From GWE2-51-13 sp041736705 (GTDB taxonomy: Bacteria; Bacillota_I; Bacilli_A; Erysipelotrichales; Erysipelotrichaceae): a DNA stretch of 64,000 bases. Positions 50,504 to 58,538 of this stretch are shown piece after piece. The notes under the pieces are model-generated. The model did no database searches and was not told the origin of the DNA. It saw nothing but the letters and a program-made list of their open reading frames with translations. A program made the translations under genes and the position numbers. How positions within the stretch are numbered: position 1 is the stretch's first letter; each line of letters starts with the position of its first letter. The stretch spans positions 62,001 through 126,000 of the forward strand of contig JBGSTC010000006.1 of NCBI GenBank assembly GCA_041736705.1, written 5' to 3'.

Positions 50504-51329
50504 AAAGGTTGACATTGCGTTTCAGTGCTTCGTATTTGTCCTTGGCGATCGCGGCGTAGATTGCATCGCCCCGTGATTCATGCATCATCATCGCCCAGGT
50601 GCACCACAACAGATTATGAAATTTCTCGTAGCACGCAAGCGCATGCTTCGTCTTTTCATCCGGAACTTTCCCGAAATATTCAAGATAGAAGCGCTCGCGC
50701 GATCCTTCGTCTTCGATCTGGTTCTCGGTCAAGAAAGACATCACGTCGAACAACGGATCGTTGTCCCCGGCATATTCGTAATCGATCAGATAATCCCTCT
50801 CGTCGGTGAACCCGATGTTCCCCGCGACCCAGTCGTTGTGGCAAAGGGTCGGGGAGGATTCAAGTTCCAGCAGCTCTTCGATCACGTTCTCCGCGAATTT
50901 CGTGTCGTAGATCGGATGTCCCACATGGCTTGCATATTGGCGGTAGCGCGCGACGGGGTCGAAGGCAAACCCGCAGGTCGCGTTCAGTCCATGCAGTTTC
51001 TTCATCAAGCGCGCGGTCCGTTCGATCTTGTCGTCGGCGTCGCATTCATCGTAGGTTTTCAAGGCATCGATGTATAGTGTGACTTTGATGCCGGTGGCGG
51101 GGTCGAAATACAAGGTCGGGACATCCAGGTCCAGCGACGCGATCTTCTGCAGGGCTTTGGCTTCGTGGTGGAAGCGGACGATGCGGGACGCGTCGGGGTA
51201 GGGTTGACGCAGGACATACCAGGTTTGATCGAGCCTGACCAACGTGTTTTTATTGGTATAGCCCTTATTGAGAGGTTTGACATCGTCGCTTGACGCATTC
51301 AGGATGCGTTTGAGGAATTCTTCGTTCAC
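50502..51329 (-). CDS. Choline/ethanolamine-kinase-like phosphotransferase (LicA type)
   Basis: A 275-residue kinase of the APH/choline kinase fold. The nucleotide-lid region is NKGYTNKNTLVRLDQTWYVLR. The catalytic loop is CHNDWVAGNIG and the metal-binding motif IDYEYAGDNDPLFD, closest to LicA/choline kinases rather than antibiotic kinases. The start is GTG 51329 with AAGGAGG; an upstream ATG lacks a site and would overlap the divergent promoter. It may phosphorylate choline or another small alcohol for surface decoration; no licBCD genes are adjacent. Confidence 0.83.
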   Translation of the reverse strand: MNEEFLKRILNASSDDVKPLNKGYTNKNTLVRLDQTWYVLRQPYPDASRIVRFHHEAKALQKIASLDLDVPTLYFDPATGIKVTLYIDALKTYDECDADDKIERTARLMKKLHGLNATCGFAFDPVARYRQYASHVGHPIYDTKFAENVIEELLELESSPTLCHNDWVAGNIGFTDERDYLIDYEYAGDNDPLFDVMSFLTENQIEDEGSRERFYLEYFGKVPDEKTKHALACYEKFHNLLWCTWAMMMHESRGDAIYAAIAKDKYEALKRNVNL

Positions 51330-51352
51330 GCTAGCCCCTCCTTTTCGTGTAT

Positions 51353-51382
51353 ATGATAGCATAAAACCCTCGGGTTTGTTAA
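51353..51382 (-). promoter_or_regulatory. Promoter of the choline-kinase-like gene
   Basis: The minus strand has TTAACA and an extended -10 TGC-TATCAT at an 18-base spacer. Confidence 0.55.
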
Positions 51383-51401
51383 AATGGATGAGGTGATGAA
51401 G

Positions 51402-53063
51402 ATGCATGTGGTCCTATCGGCGTTGAATGCGAAATACATCCATAAAAACCTGGCGCTTCGCTGGCTTTACGTCAGCCGTCCGGTTTCTTTCGACGTGCAC
51501 ATCGTCGAAGGGGTCATCCGCGACGACCCGATGAACACGGCGAGACGTATTCTGGCGTATCAGCCCGACGTGGTCGGCTTGAGCGTCTACATCTTCAACG
51601 CGGAAGAAACCAAGGCGCTGATCGCTTGTCTTTTGACCTTGATGCCCGAAGTGCGGATCATCCTCGGCGGACCCGAAGTCACCTATCATCCCCAACCCTG
51701 GCTAGAATTAGGCGTCGAAGCCGTCGTTTGCGGGGAAGGGGAGACGGTGTTCTGGGATTACCTTCAAGGGAAATCCTCCCCAAGCATCCAAACCAAAAAC
51801 CAAGTTTCCAGTGAAATCGCTCGGGTCGACCTTAGTTTGCTTGAAACGCTGGAAAGCCCGTATTTTCTTGAACTCGACGAAGCGGACATGGATAAGCGCT
51901 ACCTCTACATGGAAACCGCCCGCGGCTGTCCCTACGAATGCGCATATTGCCTCTCCTCGCTTGAGAAGGGGATGCGTCGCTTCAGCGATGCCTTTCTCGA
52001 CCAAACCTTCGACCGGTTGGCGGATTCGGGCGTAAAACAGGTGAAATTCCTGGATCGGACGTTCAACGTCGATCCCGTGCGTGCGCTTCAGATCGCACGA
52101 CGTTTGACACAACTCCCAACCTCTGTTTCCTTTCATGTGGAATTGGTCGGTGATACGCTGGGTCCGGAAATCATCGAGTTCTTCACTTCACAGGCGAAGT
52201 CGCGCTTCCGCGTCGAAATCGGCGTCCAATCGTTCAACCGTAAAACCTTGCTTGAAGTCGGACGGTATTCCCGGCTTGATCTGCTTAAAAACGTCATCCT
52301 TCAGTTCAGCGAAGCGGGTGTGCATCAGCACACCGACTTGATCGCCGGGCTTCCCTATGAGGATCTTCATTCCTTCAAACAATCGTTCAACACGTTGTTT
52401 TCCTTGAATCCGTTTGAAATTCAGGTCGGAATCTTGAAACTCCTCCATGGGACGCGTCTGCGCCGTGACCATGAAAAGTACGGCTATACGTTCATCGACC
52501 GGGCACCCTACCCGATCACAGCTTCTTCCTGGATGAGCGAAGAGGATATGAAATCGGTGGAAAGCGTGGCGAACGCAGTCGAAAAGTTGTATAATTCCCA
52601 AAAGTTACGTGAAACGATGCAAATCTGGGTCAACGAAGAAGGACTGGATGCGTTCGGGCTTTTCCTGAAGGTCGGCAAGGGGTTACGTGAACTCAAACGC
52701 CCGTATTCACAGCGCGATTTCTTCCAGTGCATCGCACAAGCGCTCAAGGATGATCTATCGAATCCGATGATTCGGCTGAAATCGGACTATTACCGGTTAA
52801 GTCCCATTTTCCCACAACCTTTTTGGGAAGAAGGGGAACTGGATGAAAAAGGAAAAGAAGTGCGTAAAGAAATCAGGAATCGGCTGGATACAAGCAAAAT
52901 ACGAGTTAAACACATGAAAATCGTCGAACGGGCGGACGGGAAAGTAGGATCCGATGTCTGGGTATACCCGGCGCTGGGTAAGACGCACACCGTTTTGAGA
53001 TTCGACGAGAAATACAACCTGGAAAGCGAGACCGTCTATGAAAGTGCTCATCGCGACGCATAA
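51402..53063 (+). CDS. B12-binding-domain radical SAM protein (DUF4080-like)
   Basis: A 553-residue radical SAM enzyme. The N-terminal ~130 residues form a Rossmann-type cobalamin-binding domain (ILGGPEVTYHP, VVCGEGE) without an obvious DxHxxG. The radical SAM cluster motif is CPYECAYC (C176, C180, C183). IGVQSFNRKTLLEVGR belongs to the SAM barrel. A C-terminal domain of ~170 residues with YSQRDFFQCIAQALKDD fits DUF4080. The reaction is unknown. The ATG at 51402 best fits GAGGTG. It overlaps rdgB by 26 bases. Confidence 0.87.
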   Translation: MHVVLSALNAKYIHKNLALRWLYVSRPVSFDVHIVEGVIRDDPMNTARRILAYQPDVVGLSVYIFNAEETKALIACLLTLMPEVRIILGGPEVTYHPQPWLELGVEAVVCGEGETVFWDYLQGKSSPSIQTKNQVSSEIARVDLSLLETLESPYFLELDEADMDKRYLYMETARGCPYECAYCLSSLEKGMRRFSDAFLDQTFDRLADSGVKQVKFLDRTFNVDPVRALQIARRLTQLPTSVSFHVELVGDTLGPEIIEFFTSQAKSRFRVEIGVQSFNRKTLLEVGRYSRLDLLKNVILQFSEAGVHQHTDLIAGLPYEDLHSFKQSFNTLFSLNPFEIQVGILKLLHGTRLRRDHEKYGYTFIDRAPYPITASSWMSEEDMKSVESVANAVEKLYNSQKLRETMQIWVNEEGLDAFGLFLKVGKGLRELKRPYSQRDFFQCIAQALKDDLSNPMIRLKSDYYRLSPIFPQPFWEEGELDEKGKEVRKEIRNRLDTSKIRVKHMKIVERADGKVGSDVWVYPALGKTHTVLRFDEKYNLESETVYESAHRDA

Positions 53064-53634
53064 CGAACACAAGAAAATTGAAATCAAGCATTTTCTAGAT
53101 CAAATCGGCGGATACGAAGTGGTATCGCTCAGCGATCTTGGCATGCGTGACGAACCGGAGGAAACCGGGGCGACGTTCCGCGAGAACGCGCTGATCAAAG
53201 CCAACGACGCGATGCATCGGTCGGGATTATTGACGATCGCCGACGATTCGGGCTTGGAGATCGACGCTTTCAATCAAGAACCGGGGGTCAACTCCGCCCG
53301 CTATCTCGGGAAAGACACGCCGTATCAGGAGAAAAACGAAATCATCCTGCAACGACTTCAGGGCATCAGTGAACGCAGCGCGCGATTCGTCTGTGCGATG
53401 GCGATCGTGAGCCCCCTCTATCGTCCCGTCGTCTTCGAAGGCAGGATCGAAGGGGTCATCGGCCATCGCCAACTAGGGTCCAACGGATTCGGCTATGACC
53501 CGATCTTCTACCCCCTGGGGCAAGAGCGCTCGTTGGCGCAATATGACCTTGCGGAAAAAAACGAAGTCAGCCACCGGGCGATCGCCTTGAAACTGACGCT
53601 GCGCTATCTTGAAGAACTGAAAGGGCGTGAATGA
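53038..53634 (+). CDS. rdgB: Non-canonical purine NTP pyrophosphatase (RdgB/HAM1)
   Basis: Hydrolyses dITP, XTP and related nucleotides to keep them out of DNA. The 198 residues start MKVLIATHNEHKKIEI. EETGATFRENALIKA and ADDSGLEIDAF hold the catalytic acidic residues, and GFGYDPIF and SHRAIAL complete the site. It begins inside the radical SAM gene, so translation is coupled. In Bacillus it is next to racE and ysnB; here those genes are at the start of the window. Confidence 0.95.
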   Translation: MKVLIATHNEHKKIEIKHFLDQIGGYEVVSLSDLGMRDEPEETGATFRENALIKANDAMHRSGLLTIADDSGLEIDAFNQEPGVNSARYLGKDTPYQEKNEIILQRLQGISERSARFVCAMAIVSPLYRPVVFEGRIEGVIGHRQLGSNGFGYDPIFYPLGQERSLAQYDLAEKNEVSHRAIALKLTLRYLEELKGRE

Positions 53635-53635
53635 C

Positions 53636-54322
53636 ATGCTGAACTTTAAATCCTGGCTATCGACCTTCTTCGGCTTCCTGTTGATATTGGTCCTTTTATT
53701 GACCAGCGTCGACATCTTTAGCTTCGACCGCGGGTTCTATCAGGACCAATACGAAAAACTCGATGTCGCCTTGAATATCGGCGTGAGCGAACAAGACCTC
53801 ACGAAAGCCACCGACGTCCTGTTGGATTACCTTCAAGGGAAGCGCGACGACATGGATGTGGTCGTAATGATCGACGGCGACCTTGAACCAATGTTCAACC
53901 AACGCGAGATCGACCATATGGTCGACGTGGTTGTCCTCTATGACAACGCCATGCTTGTCCGCAACCTATCCTTGATCCTTTCCCTGGCGATCCTACTCAT
54001 GCTGGGTGTGATGTACCGTAAAAAAGCGCTGCGACTTTTGGCACGCGGGATACAGAACGCCTCCATCGTCTTCGGCGTCATCCTGGCCTTCCTGGCCACC
54101 TACGCCTTGGTCGACTTCTACGGATTCTGGACCCAGTTCCACCATGTCTTCTTCACCAACGACCTTTGGCTTTTGGACCCCAACACCGACAATCTGATCT
54201 TGATGGTCCCGGGCGAGTTCTTCTTCGCCCTGGTCTTCCGCATCGTCGGCGGATTCGTCGCCGCATTGGTTGTGGTGAATGCCCTGGCGTTTATCGTACA
54301 GCGAAAGAAGGAAAGCGTATGA
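53636..54322 (+). CDS. TIGR01906/DUF1461 integral membrane protein (Lit-like)
   Basis: A 228-residue membrane protein with about four helices: one at the N-terminus, then an extracytoplasmic loop of ~80 residues, then three more. EIDHMVDV and FHHVFFTNDLWLLDPNTD are the conserved His-containing motifs of the family. Some members (Lit) are intramolecular lipoprotein transacylases; whether this one is cannot be told. ATG 53636 fits the AAGGG better than the overlapping GTG 53627. It overlaps the next gene by ATGA. Confidence 0.82.
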   Translation: MLNFKSWLSTFFGFLLILVLLLTSVDIFSFDRGFYQDQYEKLDVALNIGVSEQDLTKATDVLLDYLQGKRDDMDVVVMIDGDLEPMFNQREIDHMVDVVVLYDNAMLVRNLSLILSLAILLMLGVMYRKKALRLLARGIQNASIVFGVILAFLATYALVDFYGFWTQFHHVFFTNDLWLLDPNTDNLILMVPGEFFFALVFRIVGGFVAALVVVNALAFIVQRKKESV

Positions 54323-55014
54323 ACCGTAACGTCTTGAAACTGATCGCCGTGGCGACCATGACGGTCGACCATATCGGCGCCTTCGTTTTGGTCGGCGACG
54401 AATTCTTCTGGATGCGCGTCGTCGGTCGCTTGGCCTTCCCGATTTTCATGTTCCTCTTCGCCGAAGGGGCTCGCCATTCCAAATCCGACCGTCGTATCTG
54501 GTTCGCCACGATCCTGGCGTTCGCGATCGTGACCCAGCTCATGTTCGAGTGGGTCGGGGCCGGTTTCGTCAACATCCTCTTCCTCTTCGCCCTGGGTTTG
54601 GTCGGATTCGAAGCGCAAGACCGCGGACAGGGTTGGTTGTTCATCCCCTTGGCCTTCACGGCCAGTTATTTCCATATCGACTATGGCTGGTACGGGATCG
54701 CGGCGCTGTATTTCTTCTATGTCTTCGAAGGGAAACGCAGCCTGCAATTCCTGTCCTTCGCGATGCTGACGCTGCTTTTCACCTTTTCACCCTTGATCGG
54801 ACATCCGCAATGGCTCTATATCCTTCAAAACCTGTCCGTCTATTGGCGCTATTTCGTCCAGGCGTTCGCCATCGTCCCGTTGGCGATCATCGCCCTGTAT
54901 GATCCGAAAAGAAATAAGCGGATTGAAAACCCCGTGTTGTATCAAGTTTGGAAATATTTCTTCTACGTCTACTATCCCTTGCATATCGTCATCTTATGCT
55001 TGATCGCGAAATAG
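54319..55014 (+). CDS. TraX-family membrane protein
   Basis: A 231-residue polytopic protein with about eight hydrophobic helices. The start LKLIAVATMTVDHIGAF and the following GRLAFPIFMFLFAEG are typical of TraX/PF05857, an acyltransferase-3-like fold. The original TraX acetylates pilin; chromosomal homologues in Firmicutes have unknown substrates. Start ATG 54319 overlaps the preceding stop; the long upstream extension is rejected. Confidence 0.86.
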   Translation: MNRNVLKLIAVATMTVDHIGAFVLVGDEFFWMRVVGRLAFPIFMFLFAEGARHSKSDRRIWFATILAFAIVTQLMFEWVGAGFVNILFLFALGLVGFEAQDRGQGWLFIPLAFTASYFHIDYGWYGIAALYFFYVFEGKRSLQFLSFAMLTLLFTFSPLIGHPQWLYILQNLSVYWRYFVQAFAIVPLAIIALYDPKRNKRIENPVLYQVWKYFFYVYYPLHIVILCLIAK

Positions 55015-55029
55015 AACCGGAGGGTAACC

Positions 55030-55539
55030 ATGCTTCATATCGTATTATTCGAACCTGAAATCCCGCAGAACACCGGCAACATCATGCGGACCTGCGTGGC
55101 GTTCAAGATGAAACTCCATCTGATCCAGCCGCTCGGCTTTTCGCTGGATGAGAAATCGGTGAAACGTAGCGGGATGGACTACATCCGCGAGCTGGACATG
55201 AGCGTCTATCTGGATTGGGATGATTTCGTCGCGAAAAACGAAGGGGAGTTATACTTCATCACGCGCTACGGACAGAAGAGTCCCGATCAGGAACGATTCG
55301 ACACTGCGAAAGAGATTTACTTGGTGTTCGGGAAAGAGAGCACCGGGTTCCCCAAAGCGATCCTGCGGGATCATCTGGACCGTTGCCTTCGCTTACCCAT
55401 GGTCCCCGAAGCACGGAGTCTGAACCTGTCCAACACGGTCGCGATCCTTGCCTACGAAGTCCTACGTCAAAACGATTATCCCGGGTTATCGCGCCATGAA
55501 GTGATCAAAGGGGAAGACTGGTTGGTGCGCGATGCATAA
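55030..55539 (+). CDS. trmL: tRNA (cytidine/uridine-34-2'-O)-methyltransferase TrmL
   Basis: SPOUT-fold methyltransferase of 169 residues. It has the three SpoU motifs: PEIPQNTGNIMRTC, YLVFGKESTGFP and LPMVPEARSLNLSNTVAI. The minimal length and motif set match TrmL (CspR), which 2'-O-methylates the wobble base of tRNA-Leu. CGGAGGG precedes the start. It overlaps the next gene by eight bases. Confidence 0.95.
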   Translation: MLHIVLFEPEIPQNTGNIMRTCVAFKMKLHLIQPLGFSLDEKSVKRSGMDYIRELDMSVYLDWDDFVAKNEGELYFITRYGQKSPDQERFDTAKEIYLVFGKESTGFPKAILRDHLDRCLRLPMVPEARSLNLSNTVAILAYEVLRQNDYPGLSRHEVIKGEDWLVRDA

Positions 55540-56098
55540 GCTCGACGGACTATTCGCGACCTATTCCCGTCGCGTCGCTTTTTTCTGCGTCAGCATCGTT
55601 CTGGTTGGCGCTCCGCTTTGGATCGGTCAGATCCGGGTGGGTAACCTCTTGACTTCGATGGGGTCGACTTCCGATCTTTTCAAGTTGGCGCAGGAATCGA
55701 TCACCTCTTCGATGTTCGCGACCCGTTTCCTCTTCACCTACCTGCAAGGCAGTTTTTCGCTTAATTCCTTGATCGGATCGTTTGTTTCCTCGTTTCGCCT
55801 CCATGAATTCCTCTTTCTGATGTTCATCGTCTATCTTGCCACGATGCATCCCGTAAGCTATCGCCAAAAAGCGATCCGGTGGGCCGCCATGGGGGTTTTC
55901 GCCCTTCAGGGGATTCTCTATGTCCTGGCGGGATATTCGCTCTACAGCGCCTATTACGCAGGCAGCGGGGCACAGGCGGTCGCATTGCTTCAAACCCTCG
56001 GTTTTTTCTGTATCGCCGTGTCCTGGATCGAGGCGTTCGCGATGACCTTGGCTTCGTTTCTCGCGCTTTCCCTGGTTAAACGCGAAGAAATCGATTAA
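55532..56098 (+). CDS. Membrane protein of unknown function
   Basis: A 188-residue protein with four predicted helices (about 15-35, 90-105, 115-140 and 150-178) and a soluble loop between the first and second. I do not recognise a family. It begins within trmL, and a ribosome binding site is not evident, so coupled translation is likely. A new promoter follows. Confidence 0.65.
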   Translation: MHKLDGLFATYSRRVAFFCVSIVLVGAPLWIGQIRVGNLLTSMGSTSDLFKLAQESITSSMFATRFLFTYLQGSFSLNSLIGSFVSSFRLHEFLFLMFIVYLATMHPVSYRQKAIRWAAMGVFALQGILYVLAGYSLYSAYYAGSGAQAVALLQTLGFFCIAVSWIEAFAMTLASFLALSLVKREEID

Positions 56099-56103
56099 TC
56101 CGT

Positions 56104-56132
56104 TTGAATTCTGACGCTACTTTGCATATAAT
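56104..56132 (+). promoter_or_regulatory. Promoter of the small membrane ORF and ridA
   Basis: TTGAAT and a perfect TATAAT with a 17-base spacer, immediately downstream of the previous stop codon. Confidence 0.8.
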
Positions 56133-56152
56133 ACACTTTGAGGTGATTCGAC

Positions 56153-56299
56153 ATGATCGAGAATATGAACGACCTGATTTCCCTGGCTTTGATTACGATC
56201 CTCTTCTTGGGTTTCGGGTATCTCAATCTGCGTAATTTTATCCATCACCGCCGTCGAAAAGTCATGGAAGAAGAGATCGAATACTATAAAGAGTGGTAA
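56153..56299 (+). CDS. 48-residue membrane protein
   Basis: A short ORF with GAGGTGA at good spacing and a near-consensus promoter 20 bases upstream. One transmembrane helix (about 8-26) is followed by a very basic stretch HHRRRK and an acidic end. It lies 24 bases before ridA and is likely cotranscribed with it. The function is unknown. Confidence 0.65.
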   Translation: MIENMNDLISLALITILFLGFGYLNLRNFIHHRRRKVMEEEIEYYKEW

Positions 56300-56323
56300 C
56301 TCTAGAAACATCGGAGGTAGAAC

Positions 56324-56914
56324 ATGTTCACAAAATCCTTTAGCTCACCCAACGCCCCCAAGGCGATCGGACCGTATTCCCCCGCATTGAAACTGGGCGA
56401 TTTCGTCTATCTGTCGGGCCAATTGCCGATCGATCCGACGACCGACGAAATCACCGGTTCGGATATCCAGGAACAGACCTATCAAGTCCTGAAGAACATG
56501 GAAGCCGTCCTGGCCGAAATGAACCTTGAAACCCGCCACATCGTCAAAACAACGGTGTTCATGACGGATCTCAGCGAATTCAGCGCGATGAACGAAATCT
56601 ACGCGACGTATTTCGCCGATCCGTATCCGGCACGCTCGACCGTTCAGGTCTGTGCGTTGCCCAAGGGCGCGAAGATCGAAATCGAAGCTTTGGTCATCGA
56701 TACCTTGGTCTATGAACAACAAGTATCCAACCAATCGGGTTGTGGATGCGGCGACGGCGGATGCGGTGAAGAAGGCTGCGGATGCGGCGACGACAGCTGC
56801 GGTTGCGGTGAAGAAGGTTGCGGCGAAGAAGGCTGCACCGACGGATGCTGCAGCGGCGAAGAGAAGACGGAGACCCCCGACCAAGTTTGTGAAGACGGCT
56901 GCTGCTGCGGCTAG
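56324..56914 (+). CDS. ridA: RidA-family deaminase with a cysteine-rich C-terminal tail
   Basis: Residues 1-130 are a complete RidA (YjgF/UK114), which hydrolyses reactive enamine/imine intermediates: SPNAPKAIGPYSPAL, VYLSGQLPIDP, the catalytic Arg in YPARSTVQV and the final IEIEALVID. Normal RidA ends here. This protein continues for 66 residues, with 15 cysteines between positions 140 and 195 in CGCG-, GCGEE- and CC-type clusters mixed with acidic residues. The tail looks suited to metal binding. A terminator overlaps its last codons. GGAGG precedes the start. Confidence 0.92.
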   Translation: MFTKSFSSPNAPKAIGPYSPALKLGDFVYLSGQLPIDPTTDEITGSDIQEQTYQVLKNMEAVLAEMNLETRHIVKTTVFMTDLSEFSAMNEIYATYFADPYPARSTVQVCALPKGAKIEIEALVIDTLVYEQQVSNQSGCGCGDGGCGEEGCGCGDDSCGCGEEGCGEEGCTDGCCSGEEKTETPDQVCEDGCCCG

Positions 56915-56928
56915 CCGTCTTTTTTTTT
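56893..56928 (+). terminator. Terminator overlapping the end of ridA
   Basis: AGACGGCT pairs with AGCCGTCT, followed by eight more T; the stop codon is inside the hairpin. Confidence 0.9.
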
Positions 56929-56994
56929 AGGAACCGAACGTTCACTTCAAGGAAAAACGCCGTTGATTGCGTAAGAGTCTGATGAGGTGACCCC

Positions 56995-57450
56995 ATGAAT
57001 CCAAACGAAGTGCTCTATCTCCGTCCCACGTCCCACGGTACCTTGATGGTGACGGAGCAACAAACCTTGCATATCCATGAAAACGCCCAGGACTATCTTG
57101 CGGGCTGGTGCCTGGCGCTGGGCAGCAGTCTGCGCGGCAGCGCGGATGTCGTACGACATCATCTGGACGTCAAGCAGAAGTTACCGGTCCTGGTGGACCC
57201 CACCGACCGGCTCTTGTTTTTCCCCACCTTGTCGAAAGAGCATCCGGAGTGCGTATGGATCAACTATGCGAAAATACGTAAACTGAAGGCGTTGACGACG
57301 GGGACCCTGGTCGTCTTCGGCCAGCGGGAACTTGAAGTCGACATCGGCATCCGTTCGATACGGATGCAGGTGAGACGATGCGAGAAACTGGTGAAAAGCA
57401 TCGGGCAAACCCCGTATTCATTGAAAAAAAAGAAGATCGGCGAAGAGTAG
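56995..57450 (+). CDS. comK: ComK-family competence transcription factor
   Basis: A 151-residue protein with the ComK signature LPVLVDPTDRLLFFPTLS followed by ECVWINYAKIRKLKA, closely parallel to Bacillus ComK (VDPSNQIFLFPTLS, CGWISHVHV). An N-terminal ~45-residue region and a shorter C-terminal region than in Bacillus ComK (192 aa) complete it. It would activate DNA-uptake genes. GAGGTG precedes the ATG. It is followed by a YitT-type membrane protein after 21 bases. No com operon genes are in the window. Confidence 0.82.
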   Translation: MNPNEVLYLRPTSHGTLMVTEQQTLHIHENAQDYLAGWCLALGSSLRGSADVVRHHLDVKQKLPVLVDPTDRLLFFPTLSKEHPECVWINYAKIRKLKALTTGTLVVFGQRELEVDIGIRSIRMQVRRCEKLVKSIGQTPYSLKKKKIGEE

Positions 57451-57471
57451 AACGATCGAAGCGAGGTAGCG

Positions 57472-58332
57472 ATGGGTACGTTGAGAAAAAAAGATCTGAA
57501 GACCGGCTTGATGGTCGTGCTGTCCGCCTTGGTGTATTCCTTTGCGATCAAAGGGTTCGTCCGGGCAGGGGAGTTGTTTCCCGGCGGTTTCTCCGGCATA
57601 TCCGTCCTGTTCACCCGCTCGATGTCCGAGTTCTTTTCCATCTCCATCCCGTTCGGGCTGGTTTACGGGCTTCTGAACATCGGTCCGACGCTTCTGGTAT
57701 ACAAGGTCGTCGGCAAGCGTTTCGCCCTGTTCAGCGTCCTGCATTACGTCCTGGTGTCGATTTTCACCTCGATCTTCCCCGACATCGCATTGACCGGCGA
57801 CATCTTCTTGATTTCGGTCTTCGGCGGGATCCTGGGCGGTCTTGGCGTCTCCTTGGCGCTCAACGCCAACGCCAGTACGGGAGGGACGGACTTCATCGCC
57901 ATCTACGCCTCCAGTAAAGCCCGCGTCCCGGTCTGGACCTATATCATGTACGCCAACACCCTGGTGCTGGTTTTGGCCGGATATCTGTTCGGATGGGAGA
58001 AAGCCCTCTATTCGATCATCTACCAATTCTGCTCGACCTACGTCGTCTCGCAGCGCCACATGCGTTTCAAACTGAAGACGATCCATCTGGTCACCGCGTT
58101 CCCCGACGAAGTGACCCGCAGCATCTATGCCTCGACCCGTCACGGTATCACGCGGATCTGGGGCGAAGGGGGCTATAGCCATCAAGAGAAATGCATGCTT
58201 TATACGGTCGTCAACGCGTTTGAGGTCGACGATGTCATCGAAGCGGCCAAGAGCGCGGATCCCCGCGTCTTCATCAGTATTTCAGGCGCGGAGCGGGTCA
58301 TCGGCAACTATTACCAGAAACCACTGGAATAG
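57472..58332 (+). CDS. YitT-family membrane protein (DUF161/DUF2179)
   Basis: A 286-residue protein with five or six membrane helices (GELFPGGFSGISVLFTR, then GGILGGLGVSLALNANASTGGTDF) and a C-terminal cytoplasmic DUF2179 domain of ~80 residues ending SGAERVIGNYYQK. YitT proteins are common in Firmicutes; the function is not established. AGCGAGGTAG precedes the start. Confidence 0.9.
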   Translation: MGTLRKKDLKTGLMVVLSALVYSFAIKGFVRAGELFPGGFSGISVLFTRSMSEFFSISIPFGLVYGLLNIGPTLLVYKVVGKRFALFSVLHYVLVSIFTSIFPDIALTGDIFLISVFGGILGGLGVSLALNANASTGGTDFIAIYASSKARVPVWTYIMYANTLVLVLAGYLFGWEKALYSIIYQFCSTYVVSQRHMRFKLKTIHLVTAFPDEVTRSIYASTRHGITRIWGEGGYSHQEKCMLYTVVNAFEVDDVIEAAKSADPRVFISISGAERVIGNYYQKPLE

Positions 58333-58334
58333 GC

Positions 58335-58362
58335 TTGCATTTTTCGAAAAACAGTGTAGAAT
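58335..58362 (+). promoter_or_regulatory. Promoter of the metK leader
   Basis: TTGCAT and TAGAAT with a 16-base spacer, starting 2 bases after the preceding stop. Confidence 0.6.
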
Positions 58363-58370
58363 ACAAATTG

Positions 58371-58475
58371 TCTTTTTATCAAGAGATGAGGTAGAGAGTT
58401 AGCTCGACGACCTCACGCCAACCTGCACTGCAAGGTGGTTCCGCTAACGACGATAAGGGAGAAACTTACGACACG
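58371..58475 (+). promoter_or_regulatory. SAM (S-box) riboswitch before metK
   Basis: The region shows the S-box core: CTTTTTATCAAGAGATGAGG at the 5' side, then CGCCAACCTGC and GCAAGGTGGTTCC, and the closing GATAAG that pairs with the first TTATC. It is somewhat diverged from the standard GAGGGA and GGCAACC. The adjoining terminator and the metK gene support the call. Confidence 0.85.
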
Positions 58476-58476
58476 T

Positions 58477-58513
58477 ACACCTTCTCGTTTTTTAGCGGAA
58501 GGTGTTTTCTTTG
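58477..58513 (+). terminator. Riboswitch terminator of metK
   Basis: ACACCTTC and GAAGGTGT pair, followed by TTTCTTT. The 5' arm CTTCTC can instead pair with GAGAA at the end of the aptamer (58460-58463), the antiterminator alternative. Confidence 0.85.
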
Positions 58514-58538
58514 ATAAGACAACATAGGAGGAACCCCC

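Noticed and set aside
51380..51385. TAAAAT at 51380 as the -10 for the radical SAM gene
   Set aside because: Transcription would begin within the ribosome binding site of the chosen start, and no -35 is present at the right distance.
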